In this document: positions 22,425 through 33,377 of the stretch, piece by piece
How positions within the stretch are numbered: position 1 is the stretch's first letter
Layout of the letters: each line of letters starts with the position of its first letter
The notes under the pieces: model-generated
What the model was told of the DNA's origin: nothing
What the model saw: only the letters and a program-made list of their open reading frames with translations
Database searches by the model: none
Position numbers and translations under genes: made by a program
Assembly (NCBI GenBank): GCA_021613375.1
Contig: CM038727.1
Coordinates: forward strand, 2,015,481-2,079,480
Length of the DNA stretch: 64,000 nt
Direction: 5' to 3'
Origin: Megaleporinus macrocephalus
Lineage: Eukaryota > Chordata > Actinopteri > Characiformes > Anostomidae

Positions 22425-23215
22425 CCATTGGTGTCCAATAGCAACAGCCTACCTTAACAAACACTTGATAAGACCTTAGCAGCTGGCTAGAATACCATAG
22501 CAATACTTTAGCAAACACATGGAATACTACAGCATTGGTCTAAGAATCCCATAGCAACCACCTGGAATACTATAGCAACAGCCTAGAAATACCTTAGCAA
22601 CCACCTGGTGTCCCATAGAAACAGTCTACCTTAACAAACACTTTGGCTACCATGGCACCAGCTTAATAAGACCTTAGCAGCCAGCTAGAATACCATAGCA
22701 ATATTTTAGCAACACTCTAGCAACCACCTGGAATACAGCAGAAGTCTAGAAATACCTTAACAACCAACTTGTGTTTTATAGCAACGTTCCACCTCAACAA
22801 ACACGTTGGCAACTGAGGCAACAACAAGAACCTTAGCAGCCAACTAGGATACCATAGCAATATATTACACAATAAGAACCACCTGAAACACTACAGCCAT
22901 GGTCTAGAAATACCACAGCAATCACCTGGTGTCCCATAGAAACAGTCTACCTTAATAAACACTTTGTCTAGCATTGCAACAGCTTGACAAGACCTTAGCT
23001 AAGACCCAGCTAAGATACAATAGCAATAGTGTAGCAACACCTTAGCAACCACCTGGAATACTTCAGCAGAAGTCTAAAAAATAATTTAAGAACCACCTTG
23101 TGTTTTATAGGAACACCCTATCTTAAAAAACACTTTGGTTACCATGGCAACGGCTTGACACCACCTTAGCAGCCAGCTAAGTTACCATAGCAATAGTTTA
23201 GCAACACCTTAGCAA
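22425..23215. repeat. Degenerate 'TAGCAACCACCTGG' repeat, block 2
   Basis: Same theme as 20170-21115 (ACCTTAGCAACCACCTGG, ACCATAGCAATA, CCTACCTTAACAAACAC). The two blocks are probably one older array split by the insertion or retention of 21120-22420. Confidence 0.88.
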
Positions 23216-23324
23216 CCGATGGCTGCTGACTGCTGGCTGCATGCAGTCTGTTAGAGCTTCAGGACACCTACACCAGCAGGGTGAAGAAACTTGCTGGCCA
23301 AATTACAGCTGACCGCCCTATGGT

Positions 23325-24075
23325 GTTGCTCATACTGTTACTCTCAGTGACCACAGTGGTCACCCTGCACTTCACACTCATACTGTTACTCTCAGTGACC
23401 ACAGTGGTCACCCTGCACTTCACACTCATACTGTTAATCTCAGTGACCACAGTGGTCACCCTGCACTTCAAACTCATACTGTTACTCTCAGTGACCACAG
23501 TGGTCACCCTGCACTTCATACTCATACTGTTACTCTCAGTGACCACAGTGGTCACCCTGCACTTCAAACTCATACTGTTACTCTCAGTGACCACAGTGGT
23601 CACCCTGCACTTCACACTCATACTGTTACTCTCAGTGACCACAGTGGTCACCCTGCACTTCACACTCATACTGTTACTCTCAGTGACCACAGTGGTCACC
23701 CTGCACTTCACACTCATACTGTTACTCTCAGTGACCACAGTGGTCACCCTGCACTTCAAACTCATACTGTTACTCTCAGTGACCACAGTGGTCACCCTGC
23801 ACTTCATACTCATACTGTTACTCTCAGTGACCACAGTGGTCACCCTGCACTTCACACTCATACTGTTACTCTCAGTGACTACAGTGGTCACCCTGCACTT
23901 CATACTTATACTGTTACTCTCAGTGACCACAGTGGTCACCCTGCACTTCATACTCATACTGTTACTCTCAGTGACCACAGTGGTCACCCTGCACTTCAAA
24001 CTTATACTGTTACTCTCAGTGACCACAGTGATCACCCTGCACTTCAAACTTATACTGTTACTCTCAGTGACCACA
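23325..24075. repeat. 48-bp minisatellite with a perfect 17-bp palindrome per unit
   Basis: About 15.6 units of CTCATACTGTTACTCTCA, GTGACCACAGTGGTCAC, CCTGCACTTCA. The unit length is divisible by three, so both strands stay open (275 and 268 codons). These frames translate to identical 16-residue repeats such as LLLSVTTVVTLHF and have no unique N- or C-terminal domain. Divergence is very low (mostly A/C/T at one site), which implies recent amplification. Confidence 0.96.
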
Positions 24076-24408
24076 TCCTTTATTGTCTCGTACGGTACGT
24101 TTCTCTAAGTGTGATATTGTTCTTGTTACTTGTACTCGAGGGTGCATGTAAAGGCAGATTGATTGAACGTAAACAATAAGTGATATAATCAGAGTTTTAG
24201 AGATTTGGTTAAAATTAGATTTTTAGTTGTGATTGAAATTTGATGAATGACCAGAAAGGGATGTGTTCTGTGATAAACACTGATTCTAATACGTTCATGA
24301 ATGATGCCGATGACCTCCTGGTACCAGAACTCCCCCGCAACAACAACTCTGATGATAAGAGCTGTAAGAGCTTTCACATACTCTCAGGGACATTATTATA
24401 GATATATA
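24076..24408. other. Unclassified AT-rich sequence
   Basis: No repeat or gene recognised between the 48-bp array and the Tc1-like element. Confidence 0.4.
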
Positions 24409-24779
24409 TACAGGGGTTGGACAATGAAACTAAAAGGAGGTTTCATGGCTAAATTGGACCAGTCTGGTGGCCAGTCTTCATTAACTGCACCAGTAAGAGC
24501 AGAGTGTGAGGTTCAGTTAGCAGGTAAGAGACAGTTTAGATCAAAATATTACAATAACACAACATTATGGGACGTACCAGAGTTCAAAAGAGGACAAACT
24601 GTTGGTGCACGTCTTGCTGGCGCATCTGTGACCAAGACAGCAAGTCTTTGTGATGTGTGAAGAGCCACGGTATCCAGGGTAACGTCAGCAGACCACCAAG
24701 AAGGACCAACCACATCCAACAGGATTAACTGTGGACGCAAGAGGAAGCTGTCTGAGAGGGATGTTGGGGTGCTAAACGA

Positions 24780-24781
<2 letters not shown>
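24409..24781 (+). mobile_element. Tc1-like element (family 3), 5' half with dead transposase start
   Basis: Begins with TA plus the terminal repeat CAGGGGTTGGACAATGAAAC. The transposase start is readable as VPEFKRGQTVGARLAG, ASVTKTASLCDV, then an in-frame TGA at 24658-24660, and on the same frame RATVSRVTSADHQEG and [18 protein letters not shown]. This is the paired HTH DNA-binding part. The catalytic DDE domain is absent: the element ends where a (TA)n run begins. The stop is consistent with simple decay of a serine codon. Confidence 0.88.

Positions 24782-24866
<85 letters not shown>
24782..24866. repeat. (TA)n microsatellite
   Basis: About 84 bp of pure TA abutting the broken Tc1-like element, at the point where its transposase frame ends. 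Confidence 0.97.
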
Positions 24867-24867
<1 letters not shown>

Positions 24868-25365
24868 ACTCTGTTCCAGAATGTCTGGTCCGATTGTGTG
24901 ATTAAGGCTTGTATACAGCTTTTTGATTGGATGCATGGATTCTGGATAGCAGTGGAATTTCCATGATTTTTTTCCCATAGAGAATGAATGGGATAGAAGA
25001 TTATAACGGTGATATAAGGTACTTCCACTCAACCAACAGACAGCGTTTCACATACACTGACTCAGGACAGACCGCCAACCAAGACTGCAGTGTTGCTTTG
25101 ACCTGCATTCGTCTGTTAGTTGTTTCTTTCCATCCCTCTTTTTCCCCCCATACACTCCCATTCATTTTTGAGCACAGCCAAACATTATGGCTTTGTTCAA
25201 TGTACAGCCTCCAAACTGCCTGTACTCACTCAGAGCAGACCCCCAAACTTTATTCCACTGACATTCTGAACGGCACTCCTCTACTTGTCATTTATTCAAC
25301 TGCTCAAGCTCTGCTTTTTTCAATCAGTATTAATAGAGTGAGTAGTGATTTTACATCACTCCATA
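24867..25365. other. Unclassified sequence, part of an open frame
   Basis: The left portion of a 225-codon plus-strand frame (24984-25661). The peptide has no recognised domain. Its right half lies in dispersed repeat R1 and is shared with copy C. Confidence 0.35.
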
Positions 25366-25697
25366 CGTCAGTGTGTTTATTTAACTCTTTCCAAGCTTCT
25401 CCTAAACAACCCAGTATTATTATCAGTTCTCATCTAATACCTGCTTTGACTGCTCAGTACTTCTTTAAGCTAAATCAAGATTTGCTGCTGAAGGAACTGA
25501 ACACATTCATACAATGTCTGGGGCGTCCAGGAGAAATCTGGAACCTAACTTTGTTCTTCAAACTGGATCAAGATCTGATCTACTTCTCTCACAATAACAT
25601 ATTCATGTTACTTTGTATTGTATGTCTGATTATTTACATCTGTTCTAATCAGATCTGCTGATCTTACTGGTGATCAGACACTTATTGATCAGATGAA
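25366..25697 (-). repeat. Dispersed repeat family R1, copy B
   Basis: Inverted copy of 1175-1505. On the plus strand it keeps an open frame reading KLNQDLLLKELNTFIQCLG and LTLFFKLDQDLIYFSHN, which is also open on the minus strand of copy C (63738-64000) with few differences. Copy A has stops in it. The frame matches no family I know. Confidence 0.85.
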
Positions 25698-26128
25698 GGG
25701 GCCACAGTAGTGTACATGGGTTACTTGTTCTAAATGAGAAAGTTGTCTCCAGGCTTGGGAGAGGAGATGTGGGCTCTGCCTCTTATTGTCTGTGCATGTG
25801 CTCTGTCTGTATTATAATTATAATCATCACTGTGCAAACTTCCACTCAGACGGCCTGCAGTTCGACGAGGAGCTTCTCACCGTGAAGCGACAGCTAGATT
25901 GATGGTTAACAGCCCTGTTTTTTTAGCAGAAGCAGTGAATTGTGGGTTGCTACTGTCCTTTAGGGGTAGATAAGGATGCTGTGCCTCCTGCTGACACCCA
26001 GCATCGCTGCTCTGTTCACGACTCAGATTAACGACGCATTCACGACAGACCAGACGCTTCTGTGAAGAAAATGAGTTTTCCAGCTTAGACATCTTTGTAC
26101 AACTTATATACTGTATATCTATCCCTCC
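25698..26128. other. Unclassified sequence
   Basis: Unique DNA with a 71-codon minus frame (25877-26092) lacking any recognised domain. Confidence 0.4.
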
Positions 26129-29100
26129 ATCAACACCGTACTAACCACTACACCACCATACTAACCACTACACCACCGTACTAACCACTACACCACAATA
26201 CTAACCACTACACCACCATACTAACCACTACACCACCATACTGACCACTACACCACCATACTAACCACTACACCACCATACTAACCACTACACCACCATA
26301 CTGACCACTACACCACCATACTAACCACTACACCACCATACTAACCACTACACCACCGTACTAACCACTATACCACCATACTAACCACTACACCACCATA
26401 CTAACCACTACACCACCATACTAACCACTACACCACCGTACTAACCACTACACCACCATACTAACCACTACACCACCATACTAACCACTACACCACCGTA
26501 CTAACCACTACACCACCATACTAACCACTACACCACCGTACTAACCACTACACCACCATACTAACCACTACACCACCGTACTAACCACTACACCACCGTA
26601 CTAACCACTACACCACCGTACTAACCACTACACCACCATACTAACCACAACACCACCTTACTAACCACTACACCACCATACTAACCACTACACCACCATA
26701 CTAACCACTACACCACCGTACTAACCACTACACCACCGTACTGACCACTACACCACCATACTAACCACTACACCACCGTACTAACCACTACACCACCGTA
26801 CTAACCACTACACCACCGTACTAACCACTACACCACCGTACTAACCACTACACCACCGTACTAACCACTACACCACCATACTAACCACTACACCACCATA
26901 CTAACCACTACACCACCATACTAACCACTACACCACCGTACTGACAACTACACCACCGTACTAAACACTACACCACCGTACTAACCACTACACCACCGTA
27001 CTAACCACTACACCACCATACTAACACTACACCACCATACTAACCACTACACCACCATACTAACCACTACACCACCGTACTGACCACTACACCACCGTAC
27101 TAACCACTACACCACCGTACTAACCACTACACCACCGTACTGACCACTACACCACCATACTGACCACTCCACCACCATACTAACCACTACACCACCATAC
27201 TAACCTCTACACCACCGTACTAACCACTACACCACCATACTAACCACTACACCACCTTACTAACCACTACACCACCATACTGACCACTACACCACCATAC
27301 TAACCACTACACCACCATATTGACCACTACACCACCATACTGACCACTACACGACCATACTAACCACTACACCACCGTACTAACCACTACACCACCGTAC
27401 TAACCACTACACCACCATACTAACCACTACACCACCGTACTAACCACTACACCACCGTACTAACCACTACACCACCATACTAACCACTACACCACCGTAC
27501 TAACCACTACACCACCGTACTGACCACTACACCACCGTACTGACCACTACACCACCGTACTAACCACTACACGACCGTACTAACCATTACACCACCGTAC
27601 TGACCACTACACCACCGTACTAACCACTACACCACCGTACTAACCACTACACCACCGTACTGACCACTACACCACCGTACTAACCACTACACCACCATAC
27701 TGACCACTACACCACCGCACTAACCACTACACCACCGCACTAACCACTACACCACCATACTAACCACTACACCACCATACTAACCACTACACCACCATAC
27801 TGACCACTACACCACCATACTAACCACGACACCACCATACTAACCACTACAACACCATACTAACCACTACACCACCATACTAACCACTACACCACCATAC
27901 TGACCACTACACCACCATACTAACCACTACACCACCATACTAACCACTACACCACCGTACTGACCACTACACCACCATACTGACCACTACACCACCGCAC
28001 TAACCACTACACCACCGCACTAACCACTACACCACCATACTAACCACTACACCACCATACTAACCACTACACCACCATACTGACCACTACACCACCGCAC
28101 TAACCACTACACCACCGCACTAACCACTACACCACCATACTAACCACTACACCACCATACTAACCACTACACCACCATACTGACCACTACAACACCATAC
28201 TAACCACTACACCACCATACTAACCACTACACCACCGTACTGACCACTACACCACCATACTAACCACTACACCACCATACTAACCACTACACCACCGTAT
28301 TAACCACTACACCACCATACTAACCACTACACCACCGTACTGACCACTACACCACCGTACTAACCACTACACCACCGTACTAACCACTACACCACCATAC
28401 TAACACTACACCACCATACTAACCACTACACCACCATACTAACCACTACACCACCGTACTGACCACTACACCACCGTACTGACCACTACACCACCGTACT
28501 AACCACTACACGACCGTACTAACCATTACACCACCGTACTAACCACTACACCACCGTACTAACCACTACACCACCGTACTGACCACTACACCACCGTACT
28601 AACCACTACACCACCATACTGACCACTACACCACCGCACTAACCACTACACCACCGCACTAACCACTACACCACCATACTAACCACTACACCACCATACT
28701 AACCACTACTCCACCATACTGACCACTACACCACCATACTAACCACTACACCACCATACTAACCACTACACCACCGTACTGACCACTACACCACCATACT
28801 AACCACTACACCACCATACTAACCACTACACCACCGTATTAACCACTACACCTCCATACTAACCACTACACCACCATACTAACCACTACACCACCATACT
28901 AACCACTACACCACCATACTGACCACTACACCACCATACTGACCACTACACCACCATACTAACCACTACACCACCGTACTGACCACTACACCACCATACT
29001 AACCACTACACCACCATACTAACCACTACACCACCGTATTAACCACTACACCACCATACTAACCACTACACCACCATACTAACCACTACACCACCGTACT

Positions 29101-29255
29101 GACCACTACACCACCATACTGACCACTACACCACCATACTAACCACTACACCACCGTACTGACCACTACACCACCATACTGACCACTACACCACCGTACT
29201 AACCACTACACCACCGTATTAACCACTACACCACCATACTAACCACTACACCACT
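26129..29255 (-). repeat. 3.1-kb array of a 20-bp unit (M-SINE, block 1)
   Basis: About 156 units, on the minus strand GGTGGTGTAGTGGTTAGTAT, with A/G polymorphism at two sites (CCGTA or CCATA; CTAAC or CTGAC on the plus strand). The same unit begins inside the tRNA-like head of the SINE at 36395-36700, so it is probably SINE-derived. One-base-deleted units (CTAACACTAC at about 27023 and 28403) and linked variants (ACGACCGTACTAACCATTAC at about 27572 and 28510) recur, showing duplication of blocks of about 0.9-1.4 kb. Every unit contains a Pol III A-box-like TGGTGTAGTGG. Confidence 0.97.
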
Positions 29256-29569
29256 GCTTTTTTTTAGATATTTTATTAAATTAATAGCATCATATAAACA
29301 CTTCACAAATATATTTAATCTTTCACGCTGAGGGGGGTGTGGCTTGTGCTCTTAAACAATCAGTTGAACTACTTTTAGCCCTGCTGTCTGATATAAACTC
29401 CTATTAGTATGAATATTAAAATAAAGCTGATAAACAGCAGACAGTCTGTACTGTAACATCACCTCCGTCTGAACTCCTGCTTTCCACCCCACTGTACTGA
29501 CGCTCTGTTGATCTTCATCCTGGTCCTCCTGATTGATTGTGAAGCTCTCTGATTGTTCCTCTTCTGTAA

Positions 29570-29995
29570 TATCTGGCTTGTAATCGATGCAGATAATGAG
29601 CAGCAGGTCCGGGACAGAGAGTGAAACACGCCCAGCGTGCGAGGACTGATTACAGTGTTCAGTCAGAGGTCCGTCACCTCCATCTGCCACTTTCTGACGG
29701 TGATTCGATTTGATTCCTGCTTTCCCAATTCTGCTCCGGTGCGTCTGCAACTATTCCAGCGCTCTCTGGCAGCTGTCCATTTTTGTTTCCCCCGAAAACA
29801 AATTAACAGCAAACCAAGCCAAGCCACCCACTAATAGCTAGGGGGGCCTGGTTCCCCAGCAGCGCTGCAGCCCTGGCGTCAACTCATTAAAACCACCGGA
29901 GAGTGTTATAAATGATGCATGCGCCGCCGTCTAACGGTTGCTGAACGTTTTCCAGAGCCAGACGCGGCACAGCTCCGCAACTCCAGCAGACAAGT
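29570..29995. promoter_or_regulatory. Candidate conserved non-coding island F
   Basis: Unique sequence with GACTGATTACAGTG, CATTTTTGTTTCCCC, ACAAATTAACAGC, ACTCATTAAAACC and TAAATGATGCATGCGCC. It sits between two large repeat blocks. The 132-codon minus frame (29352-29750) and a 65-codon plus frame have no domain. Confidence 0.4.
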
Positions 29996-30102
29996 TCACA
30001 CATTTAATCAATTTAAAATTTACTAATTATTCCCACATGACAATTACAAGAAACTAATACAAACAACAAAGATCTATCAATCACTAAACACACCTCTTAT
30101 AT

Positions 30103-31099
30103 CTCCACTCACTGACCACTGTATCAGCTCCACTGACCATACAGGACCTCCACTCACTGTCCACTGTATCAGCTCCACTGACCATACAGGACCTCCACTC
30201 ACTGTCCACTGTATCAGCTCCACTGACCATACAGGACCTCCACTCACTGTCCACTGTATCAGCTCCACTGACCATACAGGACCTCCACTCACTGTCCACT
30301 GTATCAGCTCCACTGACCATACAGGACCTCCACTCACTGTCCACTGCATCAGCTCCACTGACCATACAGGACCTCCACTCACTGTCCACTGCATCAGCTC
30401 CACTGACCATACAGGACCTCCACTCACTGTCCACTGCATCAGCTCCACTGGCCATACAGGAGCTCCACTCACTGTCCACTGTATCAGCTCCACTGACCAT
30501 ACAGGACCTCCACTCACTGTCCACTGTATCAGCTCCACTGACCATACAGGACCTACACTCACTGTCCACTGTATCAGCTCCACTGACCATACAGGAGCTC
30601 CACTCACTGTCCACTGTATCAGCTCCACTGACCATACAGGACCTCCACTCACTGTCCACTGTATCAGCTCCACTGACCATACAGGACCTCCACTCACTGT
30701 CCACTGTATCAGCTCCACTGACCATACAGGAGCTCCACTCACTGTCCACTGTATCAGCTCCACTGACCATACAGGAGCTCCACTCACTGTCCACTGTATC
30801 AGCTCCACTGACCATACAGGACCTCCACTCACTGTCAACTGTATCAGCTCCACTGACCATACAGGAGCTCCACTCACTGTCCACTGTATCAGCTCCACTG
30901 ACCATACAGGAGCTCCACTCACTGTCCACTGTATCAGCTCCACTGACCATACAGGACCTCCACTCACTGTCCACTGCATCAGCTCCACTGGCCATACAGG
31001 ACCTCCACTCACTGACCACTGTATCAGCTCCACTGACCATAGAGGAGCTCCACTCACTGTCCACTGTATCAGCTCCACTGACCATACAGGAGCTCCACT
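30103..31099 (-). repeat. 45-bp minisatellite, left arm of FB1 copy 2
   Basis: About 22 units: CACTCACTGTCCACTGTATC, AGCTCCACTGACCATACAGG, ACCTC. Variation is mostly ACCTC or AGCTC and GTATC or GCATC. Because 45 is divisible by three, several minus frames stay open (363 and 333 codons: SGGPVWSVELIQWTV, EWRSCMVSGADTVDS); these are not genes. Confidence 0.96.
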
Positions 31100-31645
31100 T
31101 ATAGACTGTAGTTCATCTGATTCTCTGTATACTTTATTACTCTGTTCTTTAATGATCAGGACCCCCACAGGACCACCACAGAGCAGATACTATTAGGGAG
31201 GTGGGTCATTCTCAGCACTGCAGTGACACTGACGTGGTGGTGGTGTGTTAGTGTGTGTTGTGCTGGTGTGAGTGGATCAGACACAGGAGGGCTGCTGCTG
31301 GAGTGTTTAAACACCTCAGTGTTACTGCTGGACTGAGAATCGTCCACCAACCAAAACTATCCAGACAGCAGTGTCCTGTGGGCGGCGTCCTGTGTCCACT
31401 GATGAAGAACTAGAGGAACACAAACTGTGCAGCAGCAGATGAGCTACTGTCTCTGACTTTACATCTACAAGGTGGACCAGCAAGTAGTAGGAGTGTCTAA
31501 TAGAGTGGACAGTGAGTGGACACAGTGTTTAAACACTCCAGCAGCAGCACTGATGTGTCTGATCCACTCACACCAGCACAACACACTCTACTAACACACC
31601 GAGTAATAAAGTATACAGAGAATCAGATGATCTACACTCTGTAAA

Positions 31646-32102
31646 TGGAGCTCCTGTATGGTCAGTGGAGCTGATACAGTGGACAGTGAGTGGAGGTCCT
31701 GTATGGTCAGTGGAGCTGATACAGTGGACAGTGAGTGGAGCTCCTGTATGGTCAGTGGAGCTGATACAGTGGACAGTGAGTGGAGGTCCTGTATGGTCAG
31801 TGGAGCTGATACAGTGGACAGTGAGTGGAGATCCTGTATGGTCAGTGGAGCTGATACAGTGGACAGTGAGTGGAGGTCCTGTATGGTCAGTGGAGCTGAT
31901 ACAGTGGACAGTGAGTGTAGGTCCTGTATGGTCAGTGGAGCTGATACAGTGGACAGTGAGTGGAGCTCCTGTATGGTCAGTGGAGCTGATACAGTGGACA
32001 GTGAGTGGAGGTCCTGTATGGTCAGTGGAGCTGATACAGTGGACAGTGAGTGGAGGTCCTGTATGGTGAGTGGAGCTGATACAGTGGACAGTGAGTGGAG
32101 AT
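31646..32102 (+). repeat. 45-bp minisatellite, right arm of FB1 copy 2
   Basis: About 10 units that are the reverse complement of the left-arm unit (GTCAGTGGAGCTGATACAGT and GGACAGTGAGTGGAG). Both arms show the same class of variants (GGTCC or GCTCC). Confidence 0.96.
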
Positions 32103-32316
32103 ATCAGTTTAAATCATAAGTAGATGGTTCTGAGCTTCATGGTGTTGAGGATTTGGGAGCTAATTCAGTCTAAAAGGTAGAAAACTGACCTGCCTGCTTT
32201 TAATGCATGACATATTGAACTAGCCTCACCTTGTTAGAGGCCACTGGTGGGATATTACATGTTTAATCGTGTCACGCTGGGCTCCTGCCTGGAAACACCT
32301 GTTTCTCCACTTATAC

Positions 32317-32833
32317 ACTACCACTCAAAAGTTTAGAATCACTTTAGAATTTCATTTCATGCAATTTTCACACAATTCACAAACAATATTGTTCATTTCA
32401 CAATTAATGTAAGTGTATCAGATGATTTTTAAAGAATAAAAATGTTTGTATTAAAGTCTATTTTTGTATAGAGGCTTATTTTACATATAGTCCTATTATC
32501 AGTAATTCTCAGTCCTCTGTCTAAATCTCCTGGTACGACCACCAATCCAAGTTAAGGATGTTATTGGAGTAATTGGTTGTTAGGACACTCTTGCTCAATT
32601 GTGATCACAGCTGAAAAACATTCTACTAATAAGTGAGTATAAAAGGGAACAACATTCTAGGTTAGTTTAGTATCTGAAGATCAGCAGTTGATGGCTTGCT
32701 GACCGACTCACAATGACCAGAAAGAAACAACTTTCTTTAGAGACCCGTCAGTCCATTGTTGTGTTAAGGAAGAAGATACTCCATTAAAACAAGAACATTT
32801 CACTGTGATCCCAAACTTTTGAGTGCTAGTGTA
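32317..32833 (+). mobile_element. Tc1-like element (family 4), internally deleted
   Basis: Terminal inverted repeats CACTACCACTCAAAAGTTT and AAACTTTTGAGTGCTAGTGT bound about 515 bp. An ATG at 32713 opens a transposase N-terminus, MTRKKQLSLETRQSIVVLRK, after which most of the gene is missing and the right end follows at once. This is the structure expected of a MITE made by internal deletion of an autonomous Tc1-like parent. Confidence 0.88.
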
Positions 32834-33377
32834 TATTCAGGGTTTTATTATTATTCATCACCTGTTGGGTATATAGAGTCTTCCACACTTTCATGAAGCA
32901 ATAAATGGGTGTTTTTTCAATTATGGGAAAATAATCATGATTTCCATTTTTTATAATGACTTAAACATCAATATTTGTCTACTTTGGCCTCGTCCCAGAC
33001 TTTAAAACATCTGGGCCCCAATAAAATGCTAAAAAGTATCAATTTATGAAAAAGATCACAATATGAGTTTCATAAAAACTTAAAAAGTAACTAAATATAC
33101 TGTTTACTTTTACATTTATACCTATGCATATTATCATCCCCAACATTATCGTCATTACCGCAACAGTTTATGACTTCTGCAGGGAATCATTTAAAGGTGG
33201 CACTTGTTTATGTTGTAACCATGGAAACAAAGACTGCCAAAGGAGCACATGTCAGCCGTGAGTGAGGAGTGACATGTTAATGTGTGTAAATGGGAGTAAC
33301 TGAATGGTGTATTGCTCCTGATCATAGAGTACATTTATTCAGAGTCATTACCGTTTACATCAGTACCGCAGTACTTT
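32834..33377. other. Unclassified AT-rich sequence
   Basis: No element or gene recognised. A short phrase, TCATTACCGCAACA, occurs at about 33155 and 35471, so these flanks of the TTTA array may be one sequence split by the array's growth. Confidence 0.45.

Larger units (their letters stand above)
30099..32104. mobile_element. Fold-back element FB1, copy 2, with expanded minisatellites in both arms
   Basis: A large inverted repeat: outer ends ATATCTCCACTCACTG (30099-30114) and CAGTGAGTGGAGATAT (32089-32104) are exact complements. Next come a 45-bp array in each arm, then matched blocks (TCTGATTCTCTGTATAC and GTATACAGAGAATCAGA; GTGTCCACTGATGAAGAAC near the centre). The middle carries the FB1 landmarks GGGTCATTCTCAGCACTG and GTGAGTGGATCAGACAC. 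No transposase is seen, so it is non-autonomous. Total length is about 2 kb against an estimated 0.6-0.7 kb unexpanded. Confidence 0.88.

Noticed and set aside
23268..24108. Two long overlapping open frames of 268 and 275 codons
   Set aside because: Unit length is 48 bp, so any stop-free unit gives open frames on both strands. Only repeated 16-residue text, no domain.
24984..25661. 225-codon frame as a host gene
   Set aside because: Its right half is dispersed repeat R1, present inverted at 63738, and the left half shows no domain. More likely repeat-derived.
30077..31168. 363-codon frame that looks like a Trp/Val repeat protein
   Set aside because: Translation of the 45-bp minisatellite. 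The second and third frames are open as well, as expected from a length divisible by three.
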